Below, one piece after another: positions 62,297 through 64,000 of a DNA stretch of 64,000 nt. The notes under the pieces are model-generated. The model worked only from the letters and a program-made list of their open reading frames with translations. It was not told the DNA's origin and did not search any database. The stretch spans positions 1,240,001 to 1,304,000 of the forward strand of contig NZ_CP040882.1 in the NCBI RefSeq assembly GCF_006337085.1. Reading direction: 5' to 3'. This stretch comes from Sutterella faecalis. GTDB lineage: Bacteria > Pseudomonadota > Gammaproteobacteria > Burkholderiales > Burkholderiaceae_F. A program made the translations under genes and the position numbers. Every line of letters starts with the position of its first letter. Position 1 is the first letter of the stretch.

Positions 62297-63766
62297 ATGC
62301 GACTCCTTCAGACGGCTTACACGTTCGACGACGTTCTGCTCGTTCCCGCCTATTCGGAAATCCTCCCGCGCGACACGCAGCTTCAGACGAAGCTCACCCG
62401 CGGTCTTTCGATCAATATTCCGATGGTTTCCGCCGCCATGGATACGGTGACGGAAGCGAAGCTCGCGATTGCCCTCGCTCAGGAAGGCGGCATCGGCTTC
62501 ATTCACAAGAACATGACCGCCGACCAGCAGGCTGCGGAAGTCGCCAAGGTGAAGCGCCACGAAGCCGGCGTCGTTGCCGAACCGATCACGATCGGCCCCG
62601 ACATGCTTGTGGGCGACGTGATTGCGCTTGCCCGCGAACACCGCATTTCCGGCCTCCCGGTTGTTGCCGAAGACGGCTCCGTTCTCGGCATGGTCACGAA
62701 CCGCGACCTGCGCTTTGAAACCCGCATGAGCGTTCCCGTCCGCGAAGTCATGACGCCGCGCGAACGCCTCGTCACGGTTCATGAGGGCGCCTCCCTTGAA
62801 GAAGCCAAGGAACTCATGCACCAGCACCGCCTCGAGCGCGTGCTCGTCGTCACCAAGGACTTCCACCTCGCCGGCCTCATGACGGTGAAGGACATCACGA
62901 AGGCAACGGATCACCCCTTTGCCGCCAAGGATTCGAAGGGCAAGCTCCTCGCGGGCGCTGCCGTTTCCGTCGGCCAGGGCACGGAAGAACGCGTCGAGAA
63001 GCTCGTTGATGCCGGCGTCGACGTGATCGTCGTCGATACGGCTCACGGCCACTCGAAGGGCGTTCTCGACCGCGTCAAGTGGGTGAAGACGCACTATCCG
63101 GATCTGCAGGTGATCGGCGGCAACATCGCCACCGGCGAAGCTGCGCTCGCCCTCGTCGAACACGGCGCCGACGGCGTCAAGGTCGGCATCGGCCCGGGCT
63201 CGATCTGCACGACCCGCATTGTTGCCGGCGTCGGCGTTCCTCAGATCACCGCCATCAGCAACGTCGCCGAAGCGCTTCAGGGCACGGACGTTCCCTGCAT
63301 CGCCGACGGCGGCATCCGCTTCTCGGGCGACATCGCCAAGGCGATCGCTGCCGGCGCGAGCTCCGTCATGATGGGCGGCATGTTCGCCGGCACGGAAGAA
63401 GCTCCGGGCGAAGTGATCCTCTACCAGGGCCGCTCCTACAAGTCCTACCGCGGCATGGGCTCGCTCGGCGCCATGGGCAAGGGCTCGGCCGACCGCTACT
63501 TCCAGGACAACAACCAGGGCAACATCGACAAGTTCGTGCCGGAAGGCATCGAAGGCATGGTTCCCTACAAGGGATCCATCTCCGCGATCATCTATCAGAT
63601 GATCGGCGGTCTGCGCTCCTCGATGGGCTACTGCGGCTGCCGCACGGTCGAAGAAATGCGCACCCGCGCCCGCTTCGTCCAGATCACCGCCGGCGGTCTG
63701 CGTGAATCGCACGTCCACGACGTGAAGATCACGAAGGAAGCCCCGAACTATCGTCAGGCCAACTGA
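62297..63766 (+). CDS. guaB: IMP dehydrogenase
   Basis: NAD-dependent oxidation of IMP to XMP, the committed step of guanine nucleotide synthesis. The 489-residue product has [18 protein letters not shown] at the N-terminus, two CBS domains at about 95-215 ([20 protein letters not shown] and [14 protein letters not shown]), and the active-site loop [17 protein letters not shown] with the catalytic cysteine. The flap motif [10 protein letters not shown] follows. The start at 62297 has AGAGG five bases upstream; the frame to 62216 is not supported. guaA probably follows. Confidence 0.97.
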   Translation: MRLLQTAYTFDDVLLVPAYSEILPRDTQLQTKLTRGLSINIPMVSAAMDTVTEAKLAIALAQEGGIGFIHKNMTADQQAAEVAKVKRHEAGVVAEPITIGPDMLVGDVIALAREHRISGLPVVAEDGSVLGMVTNRDLRFETRMSVPVREVMTPRERLVTVHEGASLEEAKELMHQHRLERVLVVTKDFHLAGLMTVKDITKATDHPFAAKDSKGKLLAGAAVSVGQGTEERVEKLVDAGVDVIVVDTAHGHSKGVLDRVKWVKTHYPDLQVIGGNIATGEAALALVEHGADGVKVGIGPGSICTTRIVAGVGVPQITAISNVAEALQGTDVPCIADGGIRFSGDIAKAIAAGASSVMMGGMFAGTEEAPGEVILYQGRSYKSYRGMGSLGAMGKGSADRYFQDNNQGNIDKFVPEGIEGMVPYKGSISAIIYQMIGGLRSSMGYCGCRTVEEMRTRARFVQITAGGLRESHVHDVKITKEAPNYRQAN

Positions 63767-63830
63767 TAAAGCCCCGACGCGGGAAGCTCCCTCTTACTAG
63801 AGAGCGTCCCGCTCTGGAGCAAAAAACGTC

Positions 63831-63880
63831 AAGGCGCCCGAACCCCCGAAGAAATCCGGGCGCGGGCGCCTTTTCATTTT
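63831..63880 (+). terminator. probable terminator after guaB
   Basis: AAGGCGCCCG (63831-63840) pairs perfectly with CGGGCGCCTT (63863-63872), followed by a T-rich tract. Confidence 0.75.
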
Positions 63881-63980
63881 GTTATAGTCTCGCCCGAATC
63901 TTCACTAAGGGCCTTGGAAGCATTCCGCTCAAGCGCATTTAGTAAGAGACAAATTCTTTTTCCCGAACTGCAGCGTACCC

Positions 63981-64000
63981 ATGCAAACCTCTCACGACCG
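63981..64000 (+). CDS. guaA: first codons of a probable GMP synthase
   Basis: ATG at 63981 begins a frame reading MQTSHD before the window ends. The guaB-guaA order is widespread and GuaA in betaproteobacteria begins with a similar HDKILILD-type sequence a few residues in. The assignment rests on context only. TATAGT at 63883-63888 may belong to its promoter. Confidence 0.45.

Overview
The window looks like a chromosomal segment of a GC-rich, anaerobic or microaerophilic betaproteobacterium, most likely a gut Burkholderiales of the Sutterella/Parasutterella type. This is inference: it rests on the gene order leuS-lptE-holA-proA, rpsP-rimM-trmD-rplS and leuA-leuB-leuC-leuD, on class III (oxygen-sensitive) ribonucleotide reductase, and on electron-transfer flavoprotein and AMP-forming acyl-CoA ligases without respiratory genes nearby. 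I see no insertion sequence, prophage, CRISPR array or rRNA operon. Nearly all DNA is explained by housekeeping and transport genes.

Layout. 0.1-6 kb: leuS, then lptE, holA and proA. 6-9 kb: a lower-GC solitary AAA-type ATPase with a nuclease-like tail (possible acquired gene) and an RlmL-type rRNA methyltransferase. 9-19.2 kb, mostly minus strand: an iron-type alcohol dehydrogenase, the rpsP-rimM-trmD-rplS operon, a modC-modA-modB molybdate importer behind a ModE-like operator, etfB-etfA, and a yggS-proC-DedA/YqaA-like membrane protein cluster. 19.2-24.6 kb: imuA-imuB mutagenesis pair, queH, an AEC carrier and a DUF401 permease. 24.6-26.5 kb: gltX followed by two identical tRNA-Glu(CTC) genes. 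26.5-30.6 kb: rnfH, smpB and an iron/cobalamin-type ABC importer. 30.6-35.8 kb: the leucine operon. 35.8-46 kb: a large unknown TPR protein, then a set of catabolic and transport genes (hydratase, LysE exporter, two M20-type amidohydrolases, a membrane transporter, a DJ-1/PfpI protein, a glutamine-amidotransferase-like hydrolase). 46-52.5 kb: a Pit-type phosphate transporter with a PhoU-like tail and a Pho-box-like site, an MFS transporter, a lipoprotein, a membrane protein and a Sel1-repeat protein. 52.5-56.8 kb: HU and the anaerobic ribonucleotide reductase locus. 56.8-58.2 kb: a long non-coding stretch with a candidate small RNA. 58.2-64 kb: two tandem acyl-CoA ligases, guaB and the first codons of a probable guaA.

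The most interesting point is the ribonucleotide reductase locus. The 682-residue NrdD body stops after its zinc-site cysteines and carries no RVxGY glycyl-radical motif. That motif (RVMGYHRPV) is in a separate 66-residue gene placed 206 bp downstream and directly in front of the activase gene nrdG. The radical-bearing domain therefore appears to be an independent, exchangeable subunit produced together with its activase. Two tandem palindromes resembling NrdR boxes precede nrdD.

Other signals are regulatory: mutually exclusive hairpins that can hide the guaB ribosome-binding site, a ModE-like operator over the mod promoter, a perfect 16-bp hairpin in front of gltX, a 12-bp palindrome in front of the ATPase gene, an 18-bp perfect palindrome in a divergent intergenic region, and a terminator that swallows a possible start codon of an amidohydrolase gene. 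All motif and fold statements come from reading the sequence; no database search was possible.
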